Below are positions 41,686 through 53,860 of a DNA stretch of 64,000 nt, piece by piece. Numbering within the stretch: position 1 is the first letter of the stretch; every line of letters begins with the position of its first letter. This DNA comes from Allacma fusca. Its lineage: Eukaryota; Arthropoda; Collembola; Symphypleona; Sminthuridae. The stretch lies in NCBI GenBank assembly GCA_947179485.1, contig OX359245.1, forward strand, positions 70,295,067-70,359,066, in the 5' to 3' direction. The notes beneath the pieces are model-generated. The model saw only the letters and a list, made by a program, of their open reading frames with translations. It did not search any database and was not told the DNA's origin. Made by a program: the position numbers and the translations under genes.

Positions 41686-42515
41686 ATCCAGTACAAATAC
41701 GCCTGGAAATGACGAGATATAACTGTGGCTGATTGATTCATTTAATTAACTTTTGGCAGGCATGGGTTTATAAAAATATTCCGCTACCCTAAACGGATGA
41801 TTACGCTGATTGTTTTGAATATTTAATGAAATATTTGTTTGAAACTCATGTAGAAATCTTGCGGCCGGACGTGCCAATTCTAATGGAACTGTAAATTTAT
41901 CATTGGAAAATCTCATTATTATTGCATTCTTAATCGAAAAGCTATTCCAGTGTCTAAGGTATTGTCATATTCAATTAAATTTTCATTTTCTAGGCTAAAA
42001 AAGTATAACATTTTTACCTTGGCTCAGTTATAATAAGTTTCAATTCATTGTTGAGTTTTTAAAATAAATTGAATTATTTATATTGAACATTTAAAATGAG
42101 TAAAACAGACATTTAAGCAAAACCTCAAAGTGAAAAAACCGCCAAATACATAGTGGCAGTAGTTCCCATTTCCATATTTCCATGAATCTGAAGACGAATA
42201 TTTGGTTTCTATGAGGACTCGGTATTCTTCATAGGATGTTTTGGAAAGTGTTCATGCCATAAAGACGCGGATTTCTTCGCAGAGTAGCTCCAACCAATCG
42301 GCCTGGAATGGTGACCTTGCAGTCGAAAAGTTTGCTACGGCTAACATTATTAATAGTATGAGGAAACCTAAAGTTGCTGAATATCTTAAACTCAATGAAA
42401 CTTAGCATACCTCATAGTTTTAAGTATTCTGTAAAATAAATTAATCTATAAATATATTTAGTTACAGCTATTATCTATAAACATTAATAGTATATAGTGA
42501 GCCATTAATAACATA

Positions 42516-42583
42516 CAGTGGCATCCCTATATAGTGGCAGGGATTTGTCACTCCCTTGGAAACCACTATAAAGGGAATCACTG
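42516..42583. mobile_element. 68-bp palindromic Tc1/mariner-type mini-element
   Basis: Inverted ends CAGTGGCATCCCTATATAGT and the inverse CACTATAAAGGGAATCACTG are flanked by TA on both sides (42514-42515 and 42584-42585). The element is practically two ends joined by about 25 bases. Degraded copies are seen near 33,520, 45,830, 48,970 and 59,270. Confidence 0.7.
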
Positions 42584-42599
42584 TATTGCATAAACGCAT

Positions 42600-45050
42600 T
42601 ATTTTTCAAAATTTAAGACGCACTTCTCAAAACACGCTGAATAGCAAAATAAAACTTTAGGTAGGACAGAGAGCCACAGACTATACACCAGATGTCTCGT
42701 ACGACGAACTTCTGTACCTAAAACTTTTCGGCTAAAAGTACCCACATTTTCAGGAGATATTTTATCAGGTTCAGGTACATTAGAAGCTTGTACCTTTTCC
42801 TGAAAAGCTCAACTCTAAGAATTCTAAGTTTGTACCTGTACACAACATCAGGATTTGTACCCAAAGTTTAGGTACATATTGCTAGTATCCCCCCATTTCG
42901 GACCTGGGCCTTTACCTACACCCAATTACTCAGTTACTGCCCTTACCCATGCAATGCACTGGAGAATGTTGAAACGTGTCTTTTTCTAGAATCAAAGCGT
43001 TCATTCAAAAATTTTGTGACCAGGTCTAATTATTTTAGTAAAGTTGTCCAGAATAATGTATATTAACTAGGATAATTTCCAAACTAGACTGACTGACAAA
43101 CATTATTTGGTCTGCTTAAATAGTTTAATTTACCGTTTTAAAAGCACCATATCGTTGGCTAAATTCTAAAAAATACCATTTTTATTGGAGATCCCATTTA
43201 AAAAGCATAGGTTACAAAATGAAACTGGTACCTTTTAAAATTTAGAAAACGATATATAGCCTTTATTTATCACATTTAATTATTTAAATATATATATATA
43301 TAACCTGCCACATCAGACTAATTTAAAATAATTCTGAAATTTACTTTTTGTCAACCGACATACGGGCATCCTAACGAAATTTAAAAACAGCTGATCCGTT
43401 ATTGACCTACCATTGGGATAGTAATGCTAACATAAATTGGATGAGCTTGTTTTTGTTGATGGGTTATATACGCCACGTCAGTTTCCATACCTTTTATGTT
43501 TATTGTCTCAACAGATAAAGCCACTCCAGCAATGCAGTTACTACAAATAATAATTTACGAAATTTTAGAAAAACAGTAATTAATTATTTAATATTAGGAA
43601 ATTTCTGAAATAAGCTACAGACTTGGCAAATTGGATTGTTAAACCCATTTCACGTTAAAATTATTCAACTGTTTCGAATTTTTATATAATTCTGTGTAAT
43701 TACTGCAAAACGTAGAACTTCTAAGGTACATGTATATAACATATTGTTGTATTTAAATTATTACAGCTAAAATTCGTTGTTGCCAGACATACTATCCGCC
43801 CCGGTTTATGGCTTGATTGATAGTAGATAATTATTCGGACTAATGGGTATTGTTTTTGACTATAGTTTGTTTTGGATAGTTATTTGTAGTATAGTTTCGG
43901 AAAATAATCTCTTCTTAATTTCTGCTTCGTTAATTAAAAATAAAAATCAACAAAATTTAAGCAGAATTGGAAAATATAAGTACATGTTTTTACTACAAAG
44001 AATGATTTATTATGGTTGATTTAGCTACAAGCTCTTTCAACTTTTCTGTCAGGATTATTGTATTTGTAAAATGTTACATTATACATAATTACATGTTTCT
44101 ACTATGTGTATGCTTCCGTCTCATTAATTTTGAGCTTTTGGTAGGGACAACGTTTTCCGTTATTGAACGGGTAAGCTATTTCGCGATTTTTATAGGGAGC
44201 CCTACTGATATAGACAGAGTTTTGCTTCATCGATAGCGAATTTACATGTATCAAAACCAGGGATAGGAGATTTACACAGACGTCCTGCAGGATCGGATTA
44301 AGGGATTGAGGTAAAAAAAATCCGATCAATTGGATTGGATTAAAGGAAAACATTCCGATCACCTGGATTAGATTAAGAGATTGATGAATAAAACTTGAAT
44401 AAAGATTTACATTGGATTTCCAATAAAGATGCAGATATTAAAGATTCAGATTGGGTTAATGCGACGACGTGAATATTCTAAACTTGGTTAAAATTACAAT
44501 GTTGTCCCATTTATTCAAACACATTAGTATGCAGTAAATTATTGTGGATGGGGTGGAACCAGAAATGGTCTGCTTATAATAGAAATATGTATATAGTTCA
44601 AATCACAATTCCAACGTACATACATATTTACGATACACATTTCAATTATAATATTAAACAGCTAGAATACTAGTATTCAAAATATGCATATATTTGACGC
44701 AGACTTAAATAGAATTTTATACTCTGTACTCTGAAATTTTGAAAAAAAATCGTCCTACTTTGACGGCTGTCGCTAACTCCACCATACGCGAATATTTAGG
44801 AGTAATAATTATTATCTGTAATGCCTTGTTTGTAGTCAGCAGATATTTTCTTTTCTTTTCATTTCACTTTATTTTCCCGGAAAGTTTTATGACAGAAATT
44901 TAGACATACATAATTATATGATATGTATGAATTTAATAAGACATATACACATTCGAAAGACATATATGACGGGAATTTAATGTCAGAATTATTTCGCACA
45001 TTTAAAGTTCACAAGGAATATTCCCCGGGATAAATTATAAGCGTTTCATC
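42600..45050. other. Intergenic, no intact gene
   Basis: About 42,700-42,900 consists of degenerate GTACC/AGGTAC motifs. About 44,270-44,460 has repeats of ATTGGATTGGATTAAAGG type (ATCCGATCA and inverse), both probably old MITEs. Otherwise only AT-rich DNA. Confidence 0.45.
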
Positions 45051-45052
45051 CA

Positions 45053-45247
45053 ATGATTCACATCAGTAAATTAATGGAATTTCGCTGGGAATTTTCCATG
45101 ATTTTTTTATCCACTATGCGTAGCCTCACTGCGGGTTTTCCACAATGCTACTCTACACAAACAAATCCTCAAAATTTTCTACAGATATTCAAACCCTTCA
45201 GCTACTTGGTCTGGACGATAATAATTTTGGTTAGTGGATTAATATAA
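45053..45247 (+). pseudogene. Possible ionotropic-receptor fragment
   Basis: The frame ends NFLQIFKPFSYLVWTIIILV, resembling the segment before the first membrane helix of arthropod ionotropic receptors (PF...VW followed by a helix). Only about 60 codons are present and no ligand-binding or pore part follows. Chance similarity is possible. Confidence 0.25.
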
Positions 45248-46138
45248 CTTTTGTACACGAAGACAAAATTTTCTCACATGTTGGGGAGACTAGCTATGGG
45301 GAGGTGCGGTTATTATGTTCGAACTCTGATTAAAAATTAGCCCAGAATGTATTTTGTATGGAAGAACAACGAGCGATAAGTAAATGTAAATTATAGATAA
45401 CTGACTTGAGCCAGTGTTTTTTCTTTTTTCCAATGATTTAGTATGGAGTGAGCGGTTCTCAATTGTTGATATCCTACTATAGCAATGTTGCATATATACT
45501 ATAGTTTTAGTATGGTGTAGAATATTTTGTCATATTTATACTATGTGCAAACCTGCACATATTGAATTGTATATGAAAAGTGAGTACTTTACATAGAAAT
45601 GCCGGTATCTATTTGTCGCTAGGATTTATTTTTAAAAGTGAGACTCCACGTAGCTTCAATTCCCATAATTTTACTTGCTGATATTTCTAAGTGTATGTAA
45701 ATTACTTTTAATAATAAAATACTATTTTTTCCTATATAATTGTTTCCTATAAGACAACATTCCCTTTATATTGTCATGTTAGAATTTTTCCTAGCTATAC
45801 ATTTAATTACATTATGTACATAGTAGTAATATATAGTGGCATCCCCATATATTGGCAAGTATTTTGTCCTCCCTTGGGAACCACAACATAGGAAATTCAA
45901 ATTGTTTGTTGTAAATTATTTTTTCCAACCTAGACAATACAAGCAAGATTAATCCTATTACTGACTTTTTATACTTCTAATGCATAGGGGATTTACTTGG
46001 CCTTATTCATAGCCAGTTCTGGACTCATCCAGTTTTATAAGTAAATAGCAACTTCGGAATTCAATGCACTGCGGCCCGTCGAACCCACATTTCTAGTACA
46101 TTACCCTTCCGCATTGTAGGAGATGTTAAATTTGAAAC

Positions 46139-46684
46139 CATGCATGCAACTTTGGGGGAAAGTTCAATTCAAATTCAGTTCATTTTATTTTATTCAATTT
46201 ATTCCGCGCATCTTTCACTCGTACTCAGTTCATTGTTATTGGTTAAACCAATCACACTCAGTTCAACTCATATGTAGGCATTTTTGCGTTCAGTTACGTT
46301 CACTTAAGTTGAACGTTAAAATAAAAAGTTCAATCATGAATATTTAAGTTAAAGTTTCTATTTTGATCCTCAATCTTATTATTAATTGAAAATTATGATT
46401 TTGCAGGAATATCTGGCGAAAATATTTAGTTCATTGCTGGTTTGGACGACTTTAAGCATTATGAACATATACGCTAAATCTGAGTTCTGTGTCATATTCA
46501 GTTCAATTCAGATCTCTCAGTCACATTCATTCACGATCGTTGCATATGTCAAATAGTTCAATATAAACTCATTCTTTACATGAATTGAAATGTATTCAGT
46601 TCACTCAAGTTTGCTCAAATCTTGAAATATTTCAAAAATGTTCAATTAACGAACTAGTTCATTGAATGAATTGTTACATGCATG
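46139..46684. mobile_element. hAT-like MITE, CATGCATGCAAC family (copy 2)
   Basis: Begins CATGCATGCAACTTTG and ends GTTACATGCATG, with a perfect 8-bp duplication TTTGAAAC (46131-46138 and 46685-46692). Internal TTCAGTTCA-type repeats match the ends of the longer relative at 401-1788, where the orientation is inverted. Confidence 0.85.
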
Positions 46685-47959
46685 TTTGAAACATTGTTTA
46701 ATCTTGCATTTATTGTACATTTTAACCTCCCCTGTCCAGATAGCTCAAACAACAAAACCTGGTACCGTTAGGGTCAAAATTAGAGATTTTATAGAACGTT
46801 TGAACCAGTTAAAATAACATTTTCCAAAATTTCGGACCAAAAATTAAGACCATTTTTTTGTAAGAAGTGGACATGAAAATTTGATTGAACGAAATCACAG
46901 TTTATACTCGAAAGGATTTTGCAAGATAATAGTAGTGAAAAGGTTATACTAAATATCAAAAGTAGGTATTGGTTGTTGGAAAATTTACATCAAACAACTC
47001 ACAGCCACCAATATTTGTTTCAAATGGTCTAATGCAGTAAATGCCCCCTGAGCATGTTTCTTGGTTCAGTACGGTTAGTAATGTACGGAAAGTCAAAGCT
47101 ATTTAAACAGCCACCCTGTCAGGGGTGCAGTTCAACTCAAGTTGTCTAAAATAACTTGACTTGAACGCAGCTCTGATTCATGCCCTACTTGACCTGCAAA
47201 TACAAGCATAAATGTTTCTTCGAAGTGTCGGAATTCTACCTACAAATATTATTTTCGAGCACGGAAAAAATCTATAAAATTGGTTAAAATATTATATCCA
47301 TCCTACAATTCCGTTGAAATATATCTCGGGTGAGCATACCGAGACAGCATGACGATAATCTGCTTTCTCGTTCTTTTATGAATCGTCGAGACAGTACATG
47401 ACATATAGCTTTATTTACCCAGAATAAGTTCACATCGAATTGAAAATTGGGATGTTTTGATATATAATTTTGACAAATTAAGACATATTGCAGGTCCTGG
47501 TTCGTGTGTTTTTGTTGTTTCTTATTGTTGGGGTTCCTCATTTAATTTTTTAAGTTTTATGATCCAAATTAAAAAATAACTATTTTGTATCTTGAGATTC
47601 TTTTGATTATTGAAATTAATTAAACTAGTATGTTATCTCACAAGAACTTGAGTAGGCTTAATTATTAGATTGCTTAGATTTCAACAAAAAATCCTGTTTT
47701 TGAAATGTCGTTTTTTGTCGTCCTTGATTACTGTCGCAAGTTTCGTTCTCGTATATTTTTCGAAAACGAGAACGTGACGAACGAATATTTTAAAATAAAT
47801 GCAATACTCCTCCCTAGTATATATACTTAGCACTACATTTCTATCACTTAATTTTCGAATACCATAATGAGTTTAATTCAATTCTTAATAAATCTTGTCC
47901 GTGTATAACTGTAACCCCACCTGACTATTAGATTCAAATTATTATTCATATTAAGTACC

Positions 47960-49443
47960 TTACCCATTTCTACCACTTATAATTAAACTCGTTGAATTGC
48001 TCACAATGATTTCCAGCAGGGTGATACAAATTCGTCTATCAATGAAGCCGAACCCTCTGTTTTGAGTATACAATGGCCGACAGCTTCGGTGAAACTTTGA
48101 AAACCATTTTGGCTCATGCTGATATTTCCAAGAGAGAAGAACTTTTTCTGACATTTCCAAATGTTCTGCGAGTGAAAGCATTAACAATGACAAACAGTAG
48201 CTCAAAGTTATCATTAAAAATACAGATTTCGGAGTATGAACTGTCACAGCTTCAAACACATTCAAAGTGAGTGAGGTAACAGTGATGACAATGTAATAAG
48301 TGTAGTAGCGTCCGAGGTAATGGTTCCATTGTATCTGGGCAACTCTCAACGTTGCGTAGCATTTTGTGAAATAAAACGCTTCATCCGAGGCACCAGGATC
48401 TTGAAATGAACTGCAGGTAATTGCACTGTATATGGTGAAGAGATTCGAAAATGTATCAATGCCTTACACAACAAGAAAGTATACAAATATCGTCTAAATT
48501 AAACTACCTTAAGTATTCCTGCATTGTGGTCGTGTGATGGAAATGCAATGTGGTGAAAATTATCATTGGCAGAAACTGAAGTACCCACATATACACTTGG
48601 AAAAGCATACACACGGCCTTCCATGTTATCAGGGAATCAGATACCAATAAAACTGACGTTATATGAAAGGGTTTCTCGGGGCGAGCAATCAAACGGAAAG
48701 TGTAAACCACGATCAATCCCAGTATCAATCTTGAGCAATTCTTGATTCTTCTGACTCCTCTTCTGGAGATTTTTGACGCAACGGATAACCCATCCCCAGT
48801 TATACGCGTTTCTTAGAGAATTATAATTTTTTTACAAAAGTAACGCTGATACTATGGATGTATAAACATCATTTCAGTACAGCGAATTTCTTGTATAGTG
48901 GTTTCCTCTTAGACAGCATTCCCTTTAAATCGGAATAGTTCAATTGTCACTACATTTGCGTTATACAGTCTTAAGATTAGTGGTATCTCAATATATTGGC
49001 AGATATTTTGCATCCCCTTGGAACCACTATATAGGAAATTTACTGTAAGGCAATAAAACGTTGAGGTAGAAACTAATACCTTGAGTAAAAACGCGGCTCA
49101 ACCTGATGAGTCTATTTGCAACTGTCGGGAAGTATCGCAAGTTTCTAATTGTCTCTAAGTAAAAGAAGCAACACGTGATAAGCCCAGTGATAAAAGACTG
49201 GAAGTCGGATTGGGGGGTTTCAGCGTTGCTACTGTCATAAGAAGTCCAAATGTACTGGACGATTTGGAAACTAACGTAGAAGGCAAATAGGATCAAATTT
49301 ACTATCCACTGAAATACTTTCAGACGCGAGTTTGTTATTCGAGCTGATGAATCTGACTCGTCCCATTTAAATGGGAAAATTCCAAAAAAGTAGCATTTTT
49401 GGATTATGTCTGAAATTGCTGTGATCCTAGTCTCAACTTCCAT
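47960..49443 (-). CDS. Gustatory-receptor-like gene, copy 2, partial
   Basis: Exon 1 is 49443-49080 (FPFKWDESDSS motif, two helices, LETIRNLRYF), exon 2 ends at 48508 (LRLIARPEKPFH to TTTMQEYL), and exon 3 runs from 48344 to 47960 (VAQIQWNHYLGRYYTY, two helices, then LEMSEKVLLSW and FVD-like FGFIDRRICITLLE). The donors GTATTA and GTAGTT and the junction frames agree with copy 1. Exon 3 is open here. However, upstream of GDGLSVASKISRRG in exon 2 there is a stop close to the expected acceptor, and no terminal exon with the usual chemoreceptor ending is visible, so the gene may also be damaged. Likely role: taste or contact chemoreception in sensory neurons. Confidence 0.55.
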
Positions 49444-49859
49444 TGCAAAGGTATGCTTGAGGCAAACCACGAATGGTTTATTTCTAAAAGCTGAAAAATA
49501 AAAAGAGTTTGAATTGTATAATCGACAAATTTTTATTGGGATTGACACTTGCAAGCATTTAATGGATAAATTTCACAGGAAGACGAGGTTAAATTTATTT
49601 TAATATTTTTAAAGAAGACAATTTAATGTAACAATTAGGATTTACCAGTGTTCCTTCAAAATTGGACAGGTCGAGATTACAAAGCAGTTTTTATTGTCTT
49701 TCGGTGGATGTAAATTCGGCGGAAGAATGGTATGCAATTATTTACAACAATAATACAGATATTTTAATTGCTTCCATCACTTTCAATGGTAGGATCGAAA
49801 AAGCTATACTCAAGCAGCCTTCAGGACTAAGAATATTTCATACAAGAATTTAGAATTAT

Positions 49860-51690
49860 TAATATAAACAGTAATATAATAAATTACCGTCAATGTCGGA
49901 ACCAGTAAGTACATGAACCTGTCAATTTTAAAACGCAGCCAATACTGAGGTTGCAATATATACTCACGATTTTACACAAATATGGTAGTTTGTAGTTTTA
50001 AGTGGTTACAAAAGTTTCATTATATTGAAGACATACGATTATGAAAGCTTCAATTTAAAGGTACTAATTATTTGTAAATTTGACAATAAATAATATTGTT
50101 TATAGTTTTTAGCTAACCGAGTGAACCGAATCATATCGATAAAAACGTCGGCAGTCAGTTGGGGAACACCGTTGTATTTTACCGTTTCATCATTTTTAAA
50201 GCACTAACCGCTAATATAAAAAAAAAATTAATGTTTCTGCTGTGAATATTTGGTTGAAAGTATTGGGTTGTGGAGGAAATTGTATTTAAATTCTACTAAT
50301 CAGCACATCAAATATTGTAAAAAATAGTCTAACAAAGAATATTAAATTATATCAAATTATGTACACTTAAGACAAAAACGAGTAGTAATTATAATAAAAA
50401 TTAAAAAAAGTCTTACAAGTAAGTGACAAAATCAATCGGCAATAAAAAATAAGTAGGCTCGAGATGAAAGCTAGACGTTGTATAGCAGTCATAGAACTCA
50501 ACAGCCGTTACCCAATACAGCAATAATACAGTATATTATATTAATTGTAATGATGTAGTAAAACAGTGAAATTGGTTTTCTAAGTTAATTAAGAATATTT
50601 CTTAACACTACATAATTCCATAAACAATTAAAAATATATTTAATAGCCTTCATTCTCTAAATTACTATAGTTTCACTCTTGAACAAAAATGGTTGAGAAA
50701 TTCACCTCGTAAATATTTGTAAGCATATGTATGTCTGCCACTTATGCACACCTTCCCAACATTCCAACTCAAAAATGAGTAATCAATAAAAATTGATGGA
50801 AGATGCAAATGTTTGAATTTTCTACGACATGTTTTGCTTTCATGTAAGAGACAGACTGACAGGATGATTTGTCGCAATCATTGATTTTATTATTTCCTAT
50901 TTCCTGTTTTTTAGGGCGGCGTGACCCCCTTATAAGTTGTCCGTGGGTTATTCATTTTCTACGCCTGTCGATAAAAGAGACTACGACACAGAATTTCCAC
51001 CCGAATTTCATCTCTTGAATATGCATGGGATAATACATTTTCATGTAATCTACTCGCCAAAATTTATTGAGAAACAAGTTAAAAATTAATCAAATATTAA
51101 GCCACTTTTTCCTTCAAAAAATCCACCTTTTGTGACCATTTTATAAAACTCGACCGAATATGACTGAATTTACAAATGAAGGAATCACACCTTTTTCGTC
51201 ATAGTTTCTCATATGGGTTAGGGTTCGACAAAAGATGTGAAGTATACTGAACATACGCACTAGCACCTAAATATTTTATTGAATTTTCAGTAGACGGACT
51301 TCCTTTGAACAAGTGTATAATTAATATTTGAGGTGACTGTTTCCAATTTTAAGAGATATGTATATGTACACAATTATATAAACACAGTCATTTAAATTGA
51401 TAATGGTAGTGACACTGATAGTAAGGTACTATTAGGCAGCAAAATAATAACCGCCGTCAATATATTTACACCTACATAATGGCCGACCTACATATCCAGA
51501 TAATGACAGGATTTTAGCTAGCGGAATAACGAAAATTTCACCCTTGAAGGTAGTAATTATTTTTAAATAATATTGAACGACAAGGGAATTATAGCAGAAA
51601 ATAAAGAAAGCAGTATGTTGATGCGAAAGAATAAGTAAACTATAAACATGTACACTCTTTTTAACCGTAAATTACACGCACTATCTATTC
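49860..51690. other. Intergenic, no gene seen
   Basis: AT-rich DNA without a frame over 75 codons and without recognisable repeats. Confidence 0.5.
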
Positions 51691-51692
51691 AA

Positions 51693-51718
51693 GTAACCCA
51701 TTTCACGAAATGGGTTAC
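51693..51718. repeat. Perfect 12-bp hairpin
   Basis: GTAACCCATTTC is separated by only AC from its exact inverse GAAATGGGTTAC. It may be a leftover palindromic end of a mobile element or a transcript hairpin. No partner was found. Confidence 0.6.
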
Positions 51719-51849
51719 TGTAGAGGAGCGGGTTAGGAAAGTATCCTTGACCGAGGCTTACAAAATTATTAATTGTTAATTAAATTAATTAAATAAATAA
51801 TTAAAAATTATAAAAAATTATAAACGGGAAGTATAACATTGACCATAGG

Positions 51850-52035
51850 AAGTTCTTCACAATATGTGAGGGAGGGTGGAGACCACCCCAGCTCTTTAAG
51901 CCAAAGTTCAAGCGAATCTCAAGAGGCGGAGGTTTTACTACTCGAATCATTAACGATTGGAACAAGCTTAGGACAAGCTGGAAGACGAACAAGACTGCGA
52001 TGAGGTTTAAGAGGAAGCTGGCAAAATGTATTTAG
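51850..52035 (+). pseudogene. LINE reverse-transcriptase 3' end fragment
   Basis: The plus-strand frame RISRGGGFTTRIINDWNKLR followed by a TNKTAMRFKRKLAK tail matches the stereotyped end of many non-LTR element proteins (R..F..R..N.WN.LP......FK..L). A separate short fragment. Confidence 0.5.
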
Positions 52036-52249
52036 TGTTCAGCAATATTGATCAACCATACTTTGAATTTAATTTAATTATGTTCGCAACTGCTTTGCTG
52101 AAATGGAGGAATGCAGGAATGCATTAGGAATAAGCATTGAAGATATGATTTCTTGGACGATTTTAATTTCAAAGTCAAAAACTAAAATAAAAATTACTAA
52201 AATGATGCGATATAAATTAAGACAACAACAATACGACGAATGGTGCAGT

Positions 52250-52933
52250 AACTACTGGTGGTGCTGGAGTAGTGACGTACCAAGAATGTACTTTTGGAAC
52301 TAAGCTTATTTTACATAAGCAAGGCCTTACTGGTTCTGAATGGGTTTCAGTATTGAAAATGTCAACTAATGTTTTCCCTGTAAGAGATCCTCCCGGTAGG
52401 AGTCAGGACGGTTCCCGATACAGACATAATGGATGCTTTCGGAGAGAAACCCGCGCACGTCCTTGGTTCCTGTGATAAGGGTAGTCTTTTACGCAACAAC
52501 AGGCATAATGATATTAGGCCAATAATTGCAAAATATCTGAGAGACAGCAAGCAATGGATGGTGGTCGAAGAAGTACATTGTATTGGAGAATGATTCTACT
52601 AGACGAATTGACATTTTATGTTGTAATGAAGTAACCAAAGTAGGCTACATAATAGACCCAACTGTTAGATGGGAAAAAGATAGAAATCAACCAATTGAAG
52701 TGGATCATGAAAAGAAGCAGATTTATCAACCTTGCGTTCCATTTTTTAAGCAGAAATACAATTTGAAAACCATTGAAGTTATTGGACTATTAATTGGAGC
52801 TCGTGGAACTATTTTTGAACATTTTGAACAATTTAGACAACGATTTAATTTATCTAAACAGCTTATAAACGATGTAATTATTACCACAATTCGTGGATCT
52901 TACAGGATAGCATTTCATCACTTGTACAATTAG
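52250..52933 (+). pseudogene. LINE reverse-transcriptase C-terminal relic
   Basis: Frames on the plus strand show HVLGSCDKG and RHNDIRPIIAKYLRD (zinc-binding C-terminal region; around 52,455-52,550), then a break, then RRIDILCCNEVTKVGYIIDP followed by TVRWE and EVIGLLIGARGTI up to 52,933. This is the typical end of R2- or related-clade LINE proteins. Frame breaks show it is dead. Confidence 0.65.
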
Positions 52934-52939
52934 TATATT

Positions 52940-53860
52940 TATATCCAAGTTTATAACAAATATTTTCTTATGTTAAAAATGTTTGAAATCATTATGTACT
53001 GTGTCGTAAGGCAAATACTATTGTGGTATCAGTGAAATAAAATATTTCTTTCTCTCTCCCGACAGCATATGATTTATTTGTAATAGTGATGTAATGCGAT
53101 GTGACGAAAACGATTAAGAGCCATTGGGCTCGATCAGTAAATAATAAATTATAATAACAAATAATAAAGTATAGGCAGAATCAATTGTACCGAGTATCTA
53201 GACCAGGTTTAAAAAAATTCAACAACAAGGAACAAAATAATTTTTAAATATGAAGGAAGAGTCCTATAAGTCAGTGTGATACAATGAATTGGTAGAAGCG
53301 ATTCTATAGACATTGGATTATTGCTCGGAGGTTGATTTAGCATTTTAATCATTTTCTGCAGCACACATAAATAGTATCAAAAAAGTATCAGTGTGACGTT
53401 AAGGAAAAATGTTGTTGAAAATTCATCAACTTTGCCCATGGACAGTTCATATATGTACATATGTATACGCCCGTTAGGAGTAGCTGTAATTGCTACTCGC
53501 AAACCAATAGGAGCGAATTTAAGTGGGAGAAGTTTCAAATCATTTCCTTGCGCCATCATCAAATTAGGGTATTTACTATGCTGTGAGTATATTCAGCGTA
53601 GGGCAGAAATGTTAAGCAAGCAAAAACTACGCCGATTTGACTAAACTAGTAAAAGCCCCGTGCTTCACAGGAACAATTACCTGGGGAGGTGCTAATGTGA
53701 ATGTTGAAATTAAAAAGTAAACGGCTTACGAATCTCGTGGAGACTTATTGTATGGCTAAATCTTGCGGGCTTATTTGAATTGTAGCGCGCGGAGCTTTAA
53801 ATAAACGGACAGGTAATGCTCGAGCATTATTACGATCGTTATTAATTAGTTTAGCTTATA
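52940..53860. other. Intergenic, no gene seen
   Basis: No supported gene. An 83-codon frame at 53,393-53,644 shows no recognisable features. Confidence 0.4.

Larger units (their letters stand above)
45275..49700. repeat. Segmental duplication, receptor copy 2
   Basis: Counterpart of 37,350-41,010. The copy includes a hAT-like MITE (46139-46684), a degraded TAGGGGTGAGC-type element (about 47,328-47,815) and a CAGTG-type mini-element relic (about 48,960-49,045). Confidence 0.75.
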
